A stretch of DNA of 5,384 nucleotides from an uncultured Desulfovibrio sp. GTDB taxonomy: Bacteria; Desulfobacterota; Desulfovibrionia; Desulfovibrionales; Desulfovibrionaceae. Every line of letters starts with the position of its first letter. Position 1 is the first letter of the stretch. Shown here in pieces: positions 1 to 5,160 of the stretch. The notes under the pieces were generated by a model. It searched no databases. It was not told where the DNA came from and saw only the letters and a program-made list of their open reading frames with translations. Made by a program: the position numbers and the translations under genes. The stretch spans positions 1-5,384 of the forward strand of contig URHE01000114.1 of the NCBI GenBank assembly GCA_900547595.1. The letters run 5' to 3'.

Positions 1-1247
1 CCGTGCCCGCCGTGGCGCTGCGCCGCCACCGCGCGCTGGACGCCCAGATGGAGCGGGCGCGGGCCGTGGCCGAAGCAAGCCCCTTCAACCGCGTGCGGCC
101 CGCCGCGGAGACGGGCGCCGCCCCCCGGCGCGGCATCATCGTCAGCGGCCCGGCGCGCAATTATCTGGCGGATGCGCTCCACGCCGACGGCCTCGAAGGG
201 GCGGTGGCCGTGCTGGAACTGGGCATGACCTGGCCCCTGCCCGGGAATATGCTGGGCCGCTTCCTTGCCGGCTGTGACGAGGTCCTGGTGCTGGAGGAGG
301 GCGCGGACCTGCTGGAGCGGGACGTGCGCACCCTGGCGCAGGAGCGCGGCCTTGCGGCGCATATCGCGGGCAAGGACGCGGGGCTCACGGGCTTTGGCGA
401 ATTTTCCCTGGCCCTGGTGCGCGGGCGCCTGGCGCGCTGGTTCGGACGTCCGGAACCGGACGCCCCGGCCGCGCCCGCCCCGGGCGAACCCCTGCCGGGC
501 AGGCCGCCCAATCTGTGCCCCGGCTGCGCGCACCGCGCGGTCTACTACGCGGCGCGCAGGACGTTCGGGGACAAGGCGGTCTATTCCAGCGACATCGGCT
601 GTTACACGCTGGGGCTTTTGCCGCCGTTGCGCACGGCGGACTTTCTCGTCTGCATGGGCTCGTCCATCTCGGCGGGGAGCGGCTACGCCCGCGCCTCGGG
701 CGCCCCGGTGCTGGGCTTCATCGGGGATTCCACCTTTTTCCACTCCGGCATGACGGGCCTTGCCAACGCGGTGTTCAACCGGCATGACATCCTTGTGGTC
801 ATTCTGGACAACGGCACCACGGCCATGACCGGGCACCAGCCCAATCCCGGTATGGCGCAGGAAGTGCTCGGCGAGGCGGCGGCGCATCTGGACATTGAGC
901 CCATTGTGCGCGCCCTGGGCGTGGAGCACTGCCGCAAGGTGCGGGCCACCAATCTGGCCGCGCTCACGGCGGCCTTTGAGGAGCTGGGCGCGCTTTCCGG
1001 GGTGCGCGTGCTCATCGCCGAGGAGCCGTGCGTGCTCTATGCGCGGCGCAGGCTCGGCAAGGGGCGCCCCCGCGTGGCGGAAGTGATCCGTCAGGGCGCG
1101 GAGGCCGTGCGCTGCCTTGAGGAGCTGGCCTGTCCGGCCTTTTGCCGCAACGGGGATGAGGTGTCTGTGGACGAGAGCCTGTGCACGGGCTGCATGTTCT
1201 GCCTTCAGGCGGCGCCGGGCGTTTTCCGCGCGCGGAACCGGGCCTGA
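1..1247 (+). CDS. iorA: Indolepyruvate:ferredoxin oxidoreductase, alpha subunit (IorA), 3' part
   Basis: Catalytic subunit of the enzyme that oxidises indolepyruvate and other aryl-2-oxoacids from aromatic amino acid transamination to aryl-acyl-CoA, passing electrons to ferredoxin in the cytoplasm. The frame is open at the left edge (first whole codon at base 3), so the N-terminal part is missing; about 414 residues remain of a family usually near 600. The middle domain includes the LELGMTWPLP segment. The thiamine-diphosphate domain follows, with LCPGCAHRA (CPGC codons 516-527), DIGCYTLG, GDS (723-731) and the DNGTTAMTGHQPNPG stretch (DN at 807-812); GD...N fits the cofactor/Mg-binding motif. 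The C-terminus should carry two 4Fe-4S clusters, but only five of the eight expected cysteines remain (codons 1113, 1131, 1182, 1191, 1200). The gene runs into iorB after 43 bases, as expected for a two-subunit operon. The family call is very firm; the redox capacity of the C-terminal domain is uncertain. Confidence 0.95.
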   Translation, partial: VPAVALRRHRALDAQMERARAVAEASPFNRVRPAAETGAAPRRGIIVSGPARNYLADALHADGLEGAVAVLELGMTWPLPGNMLGRFLAGCDEVLVLEEGADLLERDVRTLAQERGLAAHIAGKDAGLTGFGEFSLALVRGRLARWFGRPEPDAPAAPAPGEPLPGRPPNLCPGCAHRAVYYAARRTFGDKAVYSSDIGCYTLGLLPPLRTADFLVCMGSSISAGSGYARASGAPVLGFIGDSTFFHSGMTGLANAVFNRHDILVVILDNGTTAMTGHQPNPGMAQEVLGEAAAHLDIEPIVRALGVEHCRKVRATNLAALTAAFEELGALSGVRVLIAEEPCVLYARRRLGKGRPRVAEVIRQGAEAVRCLEELACPAFCRNGDEVSVDESLCTGCMFCLQAAPGVFRARNRA

Positions 1248-1281
1248 CGGAGAGGGCCCCGCGCCCGTTGTTTTTTCCTGC

Positions 1282-1285
1282 GGAG
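1282..1285 (+). promoter_or_regulatory. Ribosome binding site of iorB
   Basis: GGAG lies five bases before the ATG at 1291. The same frame is open back to an ATG at 1117, inside iorA, but the family's N-terminal glycine-rich motif begins only a few residues after 1291. This site therefore decides the start. Confidence 0.7.
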
Positions 1286-1290
1286 AGCCA

Positions 1291-1896
1291 ATGAAAACGG
1301 AAGCACGCGAAGCGCGGCTGCGCATCTATTTTGTCGGCGTGGGCGGCCAGGGCACGCTGACGGCCACCAACCTGCTGGCGCGGGCGGCTCTGGACGCCGG
1401 ACTGGAAGCCGTGGGCGGCGAAGTGCACGGCATGGCCCAGCGCGGCGGCGTGGTGGAATCCGCCCTGTTGCTCGGGGGCTGGCGTTCGCCCCGCGTGGAT
1501 CATGGCGAGGCGGACGTCCTCCTTGGGTTCGAGCCGCTGGAGACCCTGCGCGGGCTGCCCTATCTGCGGCGCGGCGGCGCGGTTTTCTCCAGCAGCGACC
1601 CGCTGGCGCCCCTGAGCGTCGCCCTCGGCCAGGCGGTCTATCCCGGCATGGAGCGCATCCGGCGCGAAGTGGCGGATGTGGCGGACCGGCAGTATTTTTT
1701 GCCCTGCCGCAGCCTCGGCAGGGAGGCGGGTTCGGTGCAGAGCGGGGGCACGGCCCTTCTGGGCGCGGCCTGCGCCTCCGGCCTTCTGCCGCTGGACTTT
1801 GACGACCTGACGGCGGCCATCCGCCGCCATCTGCCCGCCAGGATACAGGCGGTCAATCTGGCGGCCGCCGAGCTTGGCCGCGCGGCGCTGGCCTGA
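1291..1896 (+). CDS. iorB: Indolepyruvate:ferredoxin oxidoreductase, beta subunit (IorB)
   Basis: Small subunit of the aryl-2-oxoacid:ferredoxin oxidoreductase; it belongs to the pyruvate/2-oxoacid oxidoreductase gamma-type domain family and pairs with IorA in the cytoplasm. The product is 201 residues, a normal length for stand-alone IorB. Visible hallmarks are the N-terminal FVGVGGQGTLTATNLLA motif (residues about 13-29), EVHGMAQRGGVV (about 47-58), the DVLLGFEPLETLR segment, and a C-terminal stretch with SGGTALLGAA. The ATG at 1291 is chosen because it has a GGAG five bases upstream and directly precedes the conserved domain; the upstream in-frame extension would overlap iorA and matches nothing in the family. 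It is the last gene of the ior unit, being followed within 13 bases by a strong intrinsic terminator. No broken or missing segment is seen. Confidence 0.95.
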   Translation: MKTEAREARLRIYFVGVGGQGTLTATNLLARAALDAGLEAVGGEVHGMAQRGGVVESALLLGGWRSPRVDHGEADVLLGFEPLETLRGLPYLRRGGAVFSSSDPLAPLSVALGQAVYPGMERIRREVADVADRQYFLPCRSLGREAGSVQSGGTALLGAACASGLLPLDFDDLTAAIRRHLPARIQAVNLAAAELGRAALA

Positions 1897-1908
1897 CGCC
1901 GTTCCGGC

Positions 1909-1939
1909 GGGGCGCCGGCTTCCGGGCGCCCCTTTTTTT
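1909..1939 (+). terminator. Rho-independent terminator of the ior operon
   Basis: A perfect 8-bp stem, GGGGCGCC (1909-1916) with GGCGCCCC (1925-1932), encloses an 8-base loop and is followed at once by seven T (1933-1939). It starts 13 bases after the iorB stop. It separates iorAB from the transporter gene downstream, which therefore needs its own promoter. Confidence 0.92.
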
Positions 1940-1962
1940 CCGCCGGGCATTCTTTCCATTCC

Positions 1963-1986
1963 TGTTTCCGTGTTTTCCGTGTTCCG
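1963..1986 (+). repeat. Three near-tandem TG(T)nCCG repeats upstream of the cstA promoter
   Basis: Three consecutive units, TGTTTCCG (1963-1970), TGTTTTCCG (1971-1979) and TGTTCCG (1980-1986), end four bases before a TTGACA hexamer. They differ only in T number. The position would suit an activator or UP-element-like site, but no regulator family can be named, and the repeats may simply be part of a T-rich promoter flank. Confidence 0.5.
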
Positions 1987-1989
1987 TTA

Positions 1990-2016
1990 TTGACAGCCGT
2001 TGCGAAGCCTCATAAT
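1990..2016 (+). promoter_or_regulatory. Candidate sigma-70-type promoter of the cstA-family gene
   Basis: TTGACA (1990-1995) matches the -35 consensus exactly and CATAAT (2011-2016) matches the -10 in five of six positions. The 15-base spacing is shorter than the usual 16-18 and is the main weakness. An alternative pairing is TTGCGA (2000-2005) with TACAGT (2024-2029), spacing 18. The segment is less GC-rich than its surroundings and lies between the ior terminator and the gene. Transcription would start near 2022-2024, leaving a leader of just under 80 bases. Confidence 0.45.
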
Positions 2017-2033
2017 GAAGCTCTACAGTACCT

Positions 2034-2057
2034 GCGCGGGAAATGGGGTTCCCGCGC
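2034..2057 (+). promoter_or_regulatory. Leader hairpin before the cstA-family gene
   Basis: GCGCGGGAA (2034-2042) pairs perfectly with TTCCCGCGC (2049-2057) around the loop ATGGGG. It would form in the 5' leader soon after the predicted transcription start and end 29 bases before the Shine-Dalgarno. There is no T-run, so it does not look like an intrinsic attenuator. mRNA protection or a protein-binding hairpin are possible roles; the structure itself is clear and its role is not. Confidence 0.5.
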
Positions 2058-2086
2058 GGCGGCGTCCGGTTCCGGCGTGTCCATTC

Positions 2087-2092
2087 AGGAGG
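2087..2092 (+). promoter_or_regulatory. Strong ribosome binding site of the cstA-family gene
   Basis: AGGAGG lies eight bases before the ATG at 2101, an ideal match and spacing. It decides the start: the frame is open from 1990, but that extension would run through the predicted promoter and leader hairpin, and it encodes no recognisable sequence. Confidence 0.88.
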
Positions 2093-2100
2093 GTAAGGAT

Positions 2101-3537
2101 ATGCCCAATTCCATGTATTTCGTTCTGGCGACGGTGGCCCTCATCGTGGGCTACATCGTTTATGGCGGCATCGTTTCGAAAGTATTCGGCGCCCAGCCGG
2201 ACCGGCCCACTCCGGCCAAGACCATGGCCGACGGCGTGGACTATGTGGAAATGCCCACATGGAAGGTCTGGCTCGTCCAGTTGCTGAACATCGCCGGTGT
2301 GGGCCCCGTTTTCGGCCCCATCCTCGGCGCGCTGTGGGGGCCGTCCGCCCTGGTCTGGATCGTCATCGGCACCATTTTCGCCGGCGCGGTCCACGACTTC
2401 ATGGCCGGCATGCTCTCCGTGCGCTATAACGGCGCCAATGTCCCGGCCATCGTGGGCTACAATCTCGGCAACATCGCCAAGCAGATCATGCGCGTCTTCG
2501 CCGTGGTGCTCCTTGTCCTGGTGGGCGTCGTCTTTGTGGCCGCCCCGGCCGGCCTGCTGGCCAAGCTCACGCCCGCGTCGTTCAATCTCACCTTCTGGGT
2601 CTGCGTGATCTTCGCCTACTATTTCATCGCCACCATCATGCCCATCGACAAGATCATCGGCAACTTCTACCCGGTGTTCGGCGCCATCCTCATCATCATG
2701 GCCGTGGGCATCACCACCATGATGTTCGTCAGCGGCACGGAGTTCTACAACTCCGCGCACTGGGCCAACCAGCATCCCAAGGGCCTGCCCATCTTCCCGC
2801 TGGTATTCATCACCATCGCCTGCGGCGCGCTGTCCGGCTTCCATGCCACCCAGTCGCCGCTCATGGCCCGCTGCATGGCCAATGAAAAGCTCGGCAAGCC
2901 CGTCTTTTACGGCAGCATGGTGGCCGAAGGCTTCATCGGCCTGGTCTGGGCCACGGTGGGCATGAGCTTCTACCACGGGCCGGAAGCCCTGCAGGCGGCC
3001 ATCGCCGCCGGCGGCCCCGGCAACGTGGTCACCGAGGCTTCTCTGGCGCTCATGGGCTCCGTGGGCGGCGTGCTCGCCATCCTCGGCGTGGTCGTCCTGC
3101 CCATCACCTCCGGCGACACGGCCTTCCGCGCCGCGCGCCTGACCATCGCCGAAGCCTTCAACTATTCGCAGAAGGCCATCGCGCCGCGCCTCTACCTGGC
3201 GGTGCCCATGTTCCTTGTGGGCATCTTCCTCTCCCAGGTGGACTTCACCATCATCTGGCGCTACTTCGGCTGGGCCAACCAGACCCTGGCCACCATCGTG
3301 CTCTGGGCCGGCGCGGCCTATCTCGTGCGCCGCGACCGCTTCCACTGGATATGCACCGTGCCGGCCACGTTCATGACCGCCGTCTGCACGTCCTACATCT
3401 GCTACGAACCCACCATGGGCTTTGCCATCTCCATTGACATCGCCAACATCATCGGTGTCATCGCGGCCATTGTGGCCTTTGTGGCCTTCATGATGCTTGG
3501 CCGCAAGCCCGTGGCCGGCGCGCCCGTCAACTGCTGA
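2101..3537 (+). CDS. cstA: CstA-family carbon starvation transporter, short form
   Basis: An inner-membrane transporter of the CstA family, whose characterised members move peptides (CstA) or pyruvate (BtsT) into the cell. The substrate here cannot be read from sequence. The 478-residue product is the short family form; E. coli CstA is about 700 residues. I count about 13 hydrophobic segments, roughly at residues 5-25, 57-78, 83-103, 132-153, 165-185, 190-210, 230-248, 270-290, 315-335, 364-386, 395-410, 414-435 and 445-468. Family signatures are NIAGVGPVFGP (63-73), AGAVHDFM (94-101) followed by RYNGA, CGALSGFHATQSP (241-253), ITSGDTAFRAAR (335-346) and FGWANQTLA (389-397). The ATG is fixed by AGGAGG eight bases upstream. 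Codons end mostly in C (ATC, TTC, AAC), more so than in ior, which may indicate high expression. It sits behind its own promoter after the ior terminator. Family call firm; the symbol is by family only. Confidence 0.92.
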   Translation: MPNSMYFVLATVALIVGYIVYGGIVSKVFGAQPDRPTPAKTMADGVDYVEMPTWKVWLVQLLNIAGVGPVFGPILGALWGPSALVWIVIGTIFAGAVHDFMAGMLSVRYNGANVPAIVGYNLGNIAKQIMRVFAVVLLVLVGVVFVAAPAGLLAKLTPASFNLTFWVCVIFAYYFIATIMPIDKIIGNFYPVFGAILIIMAVGITTMMFVSGTEFYNSAHWANQHPKGLPIFPLVFITIACGALSGFHATQSPLMARCMANEKLGKPVFYGSMVAEGFIGLVWATVGMSFYHGPEALQAAIAAGGPGNVVTEASLALMGSVGGVLAILGVVVLPITSGDTAFRAARLTIAEAFNYSQKAIAPRLYLAVPMFLVGIFLSQVDFTIIWRYFGWANQTLATIVLWAGAAYLVRRDRFHWICTVPATFMTAVCTSYICYEPTMGFAISIDIANIIGVIAAIVAFVAFMMLGRKPVAGAPVNC

Positions 3538-3546
3538 TGCGCTTCC

Positions 3547-3570
3547 GGCGGCCCGCGCGGGCGGGCCGCC
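3547..3570 (+). terminator. GC-rich hairpin after the cstA-family gene, possible terminator
   Basis: GGCGGCCCGC (3547-3556) pairs perfectly with GCGGGCCGCC (3561-3570) around the tetraloop GCGG, ten bases after the stop codon. The following bases CTGAAACTGA contain no T-run, so classical intrinsic termination is doubtful. It could act as a 3'-end stabiliser or as a terminator that does not need a U-tract. Confidence 0.4.
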
Positions 3571-3588
3571 CTGAAACTGACGCCGCAC

Positions 3589-3614
3589 GGAGCAGGGCCG
3601 CAAGGCCCTGCTCC
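3589..3614 (+). terminator. Perfect 11-bp hairpin with GCAA loop, possible terminator or mRNA end
   Basis: GGAGCAGGGCC (3589-3599) pairs fully with GGCCCTGCTCC (3604-3614) around GCAA, a GNRA-type tetraloop. It lies 18 bases after the first hairpin. The T-run expected of an intrinsic terminator is absent (TGAGTATG follows). A mismatch-free 11-bp stem with a stable loop is unlikely to be accidental; termination, processing or a structured thiD leader are all possible. Confidence 0.45.
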
Positions 3615-3645
3615 TGAGTATGCAACGAATCCCCTCGCGCTGGCA

Positions 3646-3677
3646 GGCCCGTTGTGCGGCACCGCAGCCATCGGGCC
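3646..3677 (+). other. Third, two-tier hairpin in the thiD leader
   Basis: An outer stem GGCCCG (3646-3651) with CGGGCC (3672-3677) encloses an inner stem TGCG (3655-3658) with CGCA (3663-3666). It ends 14 bases before the thiD Shine-Dalgarno. It does not match the thiamine-diphosphate riboswitch core. It may be leader structure or chance pairing in GC-rich DNA. Confidence 0.3.
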
Positions 3678-3691
3678 GACGACTGACCACC

Positions 3692-3697
3692 AAGGAG
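3692..3697 (+). promoter_or_regulatory. Ribosome binding site of thiD
   Basis: AAGGAG lies five bases before the ATG at 3703. It settles the start against an in-frame start at 3652, which would place the N-terminal extension across the hairpin at 3646-3677 and adds residues unknown in ThiD. Confidence 0.85.
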
Positions 3698-3702
3698 TCG
3701 CC

Positions 3703-4509
3703 ATGCCCCTTTCCCCTCCCAACATCCTCACCGTCGCCGGTTCCGATTCCGGTGGCGGCGCCGGCATCCAGGCCGACCTCAAGACGATCATGGCCCTCGG
3801 CTGCTACGGCATGAGCGTCATCACCGCGCTCACGGCCCAGAACGGTCTGGGCGTGACCGGCATCCACGCGCCGGAGCCGGAATTCGTGGCCCTGGAACTG
3901 AAAACCGTGCTCGAGGGCTTTCCCGTGGCCGCCGCCAAGACGGGGATGCTTTTTTCCGCGGGCATCATCCGAGCCGTGGCGCCCATCCTGCGCGAACGGC
4001 GCTTTCCGCTGGTGGTGGACCCCGTCTCGGTGAGCCAGAGCGGCAGCCGCCTGCTGGAGGAGGACGCCGTGACCGCCCTGCGGGACGAGATGCTGCCGGC
4101 CTGCGACCTGCTCACGCCCAACCGGCCCGAAGCGGAGATGCTCACGGGCCTTGGCATCGCCTCGCTGGAAGACGCCGCCGCCGCCGGGGAAAAGCTCCTC
4201 GGCATGGGGCCGAAGGCGGTGCTCATCAAGGGCGGGCACATGGAAAGCGCGGTGGTGGTCACGGACGTGCTCTGCCGCCCCGGCATGGAGCCGAAGCTTC
4301 TGCCCCAGGCCCGGGTGGAGACGGCCAATAATCACGGCACCGGCTGCACGCTTTCGGCGGCCATTGCCGCGGAACTGGGCAAGGGCCTGCCGCTGGAGGC
4401 CGCCGTGGCCGGGGCGCAGCGTTTCCTCAACCGCGCGTTGCGGGCCGCGTATGCGCCCGGCAAGGGTTGCGGCCCAGTCGATCACGCGGCGGGGCTCCTG
4501 CCGGCGTGA
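3703..4509 (+). CDS. thiD: Hydroxymethylpyrimidine/phosphomethylpyrimidine kinase (ThiD)
   Basis: Cytoplasmic ribokinase-superfamily enzyme that phosphorylates 4-amino-5-hydroxymethyl-2-methylpyrimidine and then its monophosphate to give HMP-PP, the pyrimidine half of thiamine. The 268-residue product matches the single-domain family length, so there is no fused ThiE or ThiM domain. Seen in order: LTVAGSDSGGGAGIQADLKT (residues 9-28) lining the substrate pocket, VITALTAQN (39-47) with the pocket glutamine, VVDPV in place of the more usual V(L/M)D(P/T)V, LLTPNRPEA, the KGGH motif (176-179), and HGTGCTLSAA (211-220), where the anion hole and C215 correspond to the family's catalytic HGTGC. The residue before the motif is N where T is common (NNHGTGC); this is minor. 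No other thiamine genes are adjacent. No TPP riboswitch is evident in the 165-base upstream gap, which instead carries three hairpins. The start is supported by AAGGAG. Confidence 0.95.
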   Translation: MPLSPPNILTVAGSDSGGGAGIQADLKTIMALGCYGMSVITALTAQNGLGVTGIHAPEPEFVALELKTVLEGFPVAAAKTGMLFSAGIIRAVAPILRERRFPLVVDPVSVSQSGSRLLEEDAVTALRDEMLPACDLLTPNRPEAEMLTGLGIASLEDAAAAGEKLLGMGPKAVLIKGGHMESAVVVTDVLCRPGMEPKLLPQARVETANNHGTGCTLSAAIAAELGKGLPLEAAVAGAQRFLNRALRAAYAPGKGCGPVDHAAGLLPA

Positions 4510-4594
4510 CAGGAGCTTGACACCGGGGCCGGACCTGTCGGCGCAGGCCGTCACGGTCAGTGGCGGCGCCGCGGCGCGCGGGGCATGTGTCGGC

Positions 4595-4612
4595 TTGGCG
4601 CGGTCCTTGCAT
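4595..4612 (+). promoter_or_regulatory. Predicted sigma-54 (RpoN) promoter of the fliJ unit
   Basis: TTGGCGCGGTCCTTGCAT contains the -24 GG (4597-4598) and the -12 GC (4609-4610) separated by exactly ten bases. Against the consensus TGGCACGNNNNTTGCW only one fixed position differs (A to G). Transcription would begin near 4622, leaving a leader of about 104 bases before the fliJ ATG at 4726. RpoN control is established for flagellar genes in several motile bacteria. No enhancer-binding-protein site can be identified. The rest of the 216-base gap (4510-4725) holds GC-rich sequence with no other gene that I can see. Confidence 0.7.
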
Positions 4613-4725
4613 CGGCAGGGTGTCCGGCCATCGCTTCAGAAAGCGCGGAGCGGCCCGCGGGTTTTGGCGCGTCCAGAGAACGGGCGCGCGCCGTGCGGTT
4701 TCCGGCCGGCAAGGGTGGGGCAGGC

Positions 4726-5160
4726 ATGCCGTTTCGTTTCAGGATGCAGAAAGTGCTGGACTACCGCGCCCAGCTCGAGGAGGAGGCCAGGGTCCGCCTT
4801 GCCGACGCCGAGCGCAGGCTGCGGGAAAGCCGGGAACGCCTTGAGGCCGTTCTCGGCGAACTGGCATGCGCCGAGGAAAAATCCCGCGCCGGCCTGCTTC
4901 AGAGCGGCGAACGCTGGCTGCACGGGCAGTATCTCAGGGGATTGCGCAGCGACGCCGCCCAGGCGGAGCTTCAGTGCCGCATGCTGGAGCAACTGGCGGA
5001 AGAGGCGCGCTCTCTGCTCGCGGCCCGCGCCATGGAACGCAAATTGCTTGAAAAGCTCAAGGAACGGCAGAAAACCCAGTATCTGCGCGCGGAACGGCTT
5101 CAGGAGCAGCATTTCAATGACGAAATCTCGACACTCCGCTACAAGGCTTCGGCTTTCTAG
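4726..5160 (+). CDS. fliJ: Flagellar export chaperone/stalk protein FliJ
   Basis: Soluble component of the flagellar type III export apparatus; in characterised systems FliJ forms a coiled coil that inserts into the FliI ATPase ring, contacts the FlhA gate and helps recycle export chaperones. The 144-residue product has the usual FliJ length (about 147). It opens with MPFRFRMQKVLDYR, the characteristic N-terminus, and continues as almost uninterrupted charged alpha-helix (residues about 12-135, rich in E, R, L, A, Q) with the late KLKERQKTQY and HFNDEISTLRY segments typical of the family. The ATG at 4726 is preferred over an in-frame ATG at 4585 because 4585 lies upstream of the predicted sigma-54 start point and the extra 47 residues are not FliJ-like. 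The ribosome site is weak (AAGGGTGGGG at 4711-4720). The next gene starts inside its 3' end, implying translational coupling. fliI is not next to it on the upstream side, where thiD lies. Confidence 0.88.
   Translation: MPFRFRMQKVLDYRAQLEEEARVRLADAERRLRESRERLEAVLGELACAEEKSRAGLLQSGERWLHGQYLRGLRSDAAQAELQCRMLEQLAEEARSLLAARAMERKLLEKLKERQKTQYLRAERLQEQHFNDEISTLRYKASAF
5102..5106 (+). promoter_or_regulatory. Ribosome binding site of the motE-like gene, inside fliJ
   Basis: AGGAG, within the last codons of fliJ, lies ten bases before the ATG at 5117. It supports that ATG, the only ATG I find in this frame before the transmembrane segment. Confidence 0.6.

Noticed and set aside
1012..1959. A 315-codon open frame on the minus strand opposite the end of iorA and all of iorB.
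   Set aside because: It overlaps two conserved genes and the intrinsic terminator. The translated product is biased to Arg, Pro, Ala and Gly with no recognisable motif, as expected of GC-rich shadow frames.
3641..3656. A second sigma-54-like site before thiD, TGGCAGGCCCGTTGTG.
   Set aside because: The -24 half is good, but the essential -12 GC is GT at the required ten-base spacing, and it overlaps the predicted hairpin at 3646-3677.
3614..3702. Possible TPP riboswitch before thiD, suggested by CTGAG at 3614-3618 and GCTGGCAGG near 3639.
   Set aside because: The conserved core (CTGAGA followed by ACCC, GAACCTGA and the GCCAGCG/AGGGA closing part) is not present in order; only short fragments match.
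4517..4522. A perfect TTGACA hexamer just after thiD, as a possible sigma-70 promoter for fliJ.
   Set aside because: At 16-18 base spacing the downstream sequence is GC-rich (GCGCAG-type) with no -10-like hexamer.
4508..4539. Inverted repeat GACAGG/CCTGTC at the thiD stop as a terminator.
   Set aside because: The stem is only six pairs with a 20-base loop and no T-run follows.
2023..4554. A very long open frame on the minus strand (843 codons) covering the cstA-family gene and thiD.
   Set aside because: It is antisense to two firmly identified genes. It is open because their codons end mostly in C or G, which removes stop codons from that antisense frame. Its product is a His/Gly/Asp/Ala-rich low-complexity string with no domain, and it spans a gene boundary with terminator-like hairpins.
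4585..4725. A possible 47-residue N-terminal extension of FliJ from the in-frame ATG at 4585.
   Set aside because: The extension does not resemble FliJ, whose normal N-terminus begins at 4726 (MPFRFRMQ), and its start codon lies before the predicted sigma-54 transcription start.
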